From the NCBI RefSeq assembly GCF_900104055.1, contig NZ_FNJQ01000010.1:17059-81058 (forward strand): 64,000 nt of DNA. The letters run 5' to 3'. The notes under the pieces were generated by a model that was given only the letters and a program-made list of their open reading frames with translations, ran no database searches and had not been told where the DNA came from. The position numbers were made by a program, and so were the translations under genes. Origin of the DNA: Pseudoselenomonas ruminantium. Lineage in GTDB: Bacteria; Bacillota; Negativicutes; Selenomonadales; Selenomonadaceae. Numbering within the stretch: the stretch's first letter is position 1; the number at the start of each line of letters is the position of its first letter. Below are positions 63,973 to 64,000 of this stretch, piece after piece.

Positions 63973-64000
63973 AGTGTCAAATTGTGTACTTTTTGACACT
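63973..64000. repeat. Perfect 9-bp inverted repeat at the window edge
   Basis: AGTGTCAAA (63973-63981) and TTTGACACT (63992-64000) flank TTGTGTACTT. It may be an operator, a recombinase site, or the first bases of an insertion sequence; GTGTCAAA..TGTGTA resembles ends of some IS256-family elements. It runs into the window end. Confidence 0.45.

Overview
The window reads as chromosome of a motile, fermentative, anaerobic Negativicute of the Selenomonas type: a Firmicute with an outer membrane. Three things support this. The gene order dprA-topA-trmFO-hslV-hslU-codY-flgB is the Firmicute (Bacillus-like) order. There is a glycine T-box, CodY, FliY, CheC, CheD and FlbD, but no CheZ. A class I two-subunit fumarase sits beside a diheme quinol:fumarate reductase, as expected in a succinate/propionate producer. 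Many start codons are TTG. Nearly all genes lie on the + strand. The species assignment is inference.

Layout. 0-4 kb: end of murI, a thioesterase, an unknown membrane protein with a CofE-like protein, then rph-rdgB-phosphodiesterase. 4-9.1 kb: reductive branch of the TCA cycle (fumarase alpha and beta, then frdCAB). 9.2-17.3 kb: accessory stretch with three unknown genes, a flotillin, a PAS-GGDEF-EAL protein, queF, a pyridoxal-type kinase, a TatD-linked radical SAM protein and a 744-base gene-poor gap holding a probable gene remnant. 17.3-26.5 kb: yqeB, comF, then dprA, topA, trmFO, hslVU and codY.

26.7-59.9 kb is one long flagellar-chemotaxis supercluster. A basal-body operon (flgB, flgC, fliE-J, a lytic transglycosylase, motE) ends at a strong terminator. 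A non-flagellar block (AMIN amidase, SEC-C protein, MATE transporter) follows, sitting where fliK-flgD-flgE are usually found. The run then resumes with flbD, fliL, fliM, fliY, cheY, fliOPQR, flhB, flhA, flhF, flhG, a PilZ protein, cheB, cheA, cheW, cheC, cheD, a small membrane protein, fliA, a DUF342 protein and two unknown genes, the second of them SwrB-like. Rod (beyond flgB/flgC), hook, filament, stator, cheR and receptor genes are not in the window.

59.9-64 kb: a glycine-specific T-box controls glyQS; then a stand-alone serine recombinase and, at the very edge, a perfect 9-bp inverted repeat that may be the end of a mobile element.

Most of the window is well understood. The least explained parts are the gap at 16.6-17.3 kb, the unknown genes at 9.2-11.2 kb and 58.8-59.9 kb, the missing hook genes, and the window's right edge.
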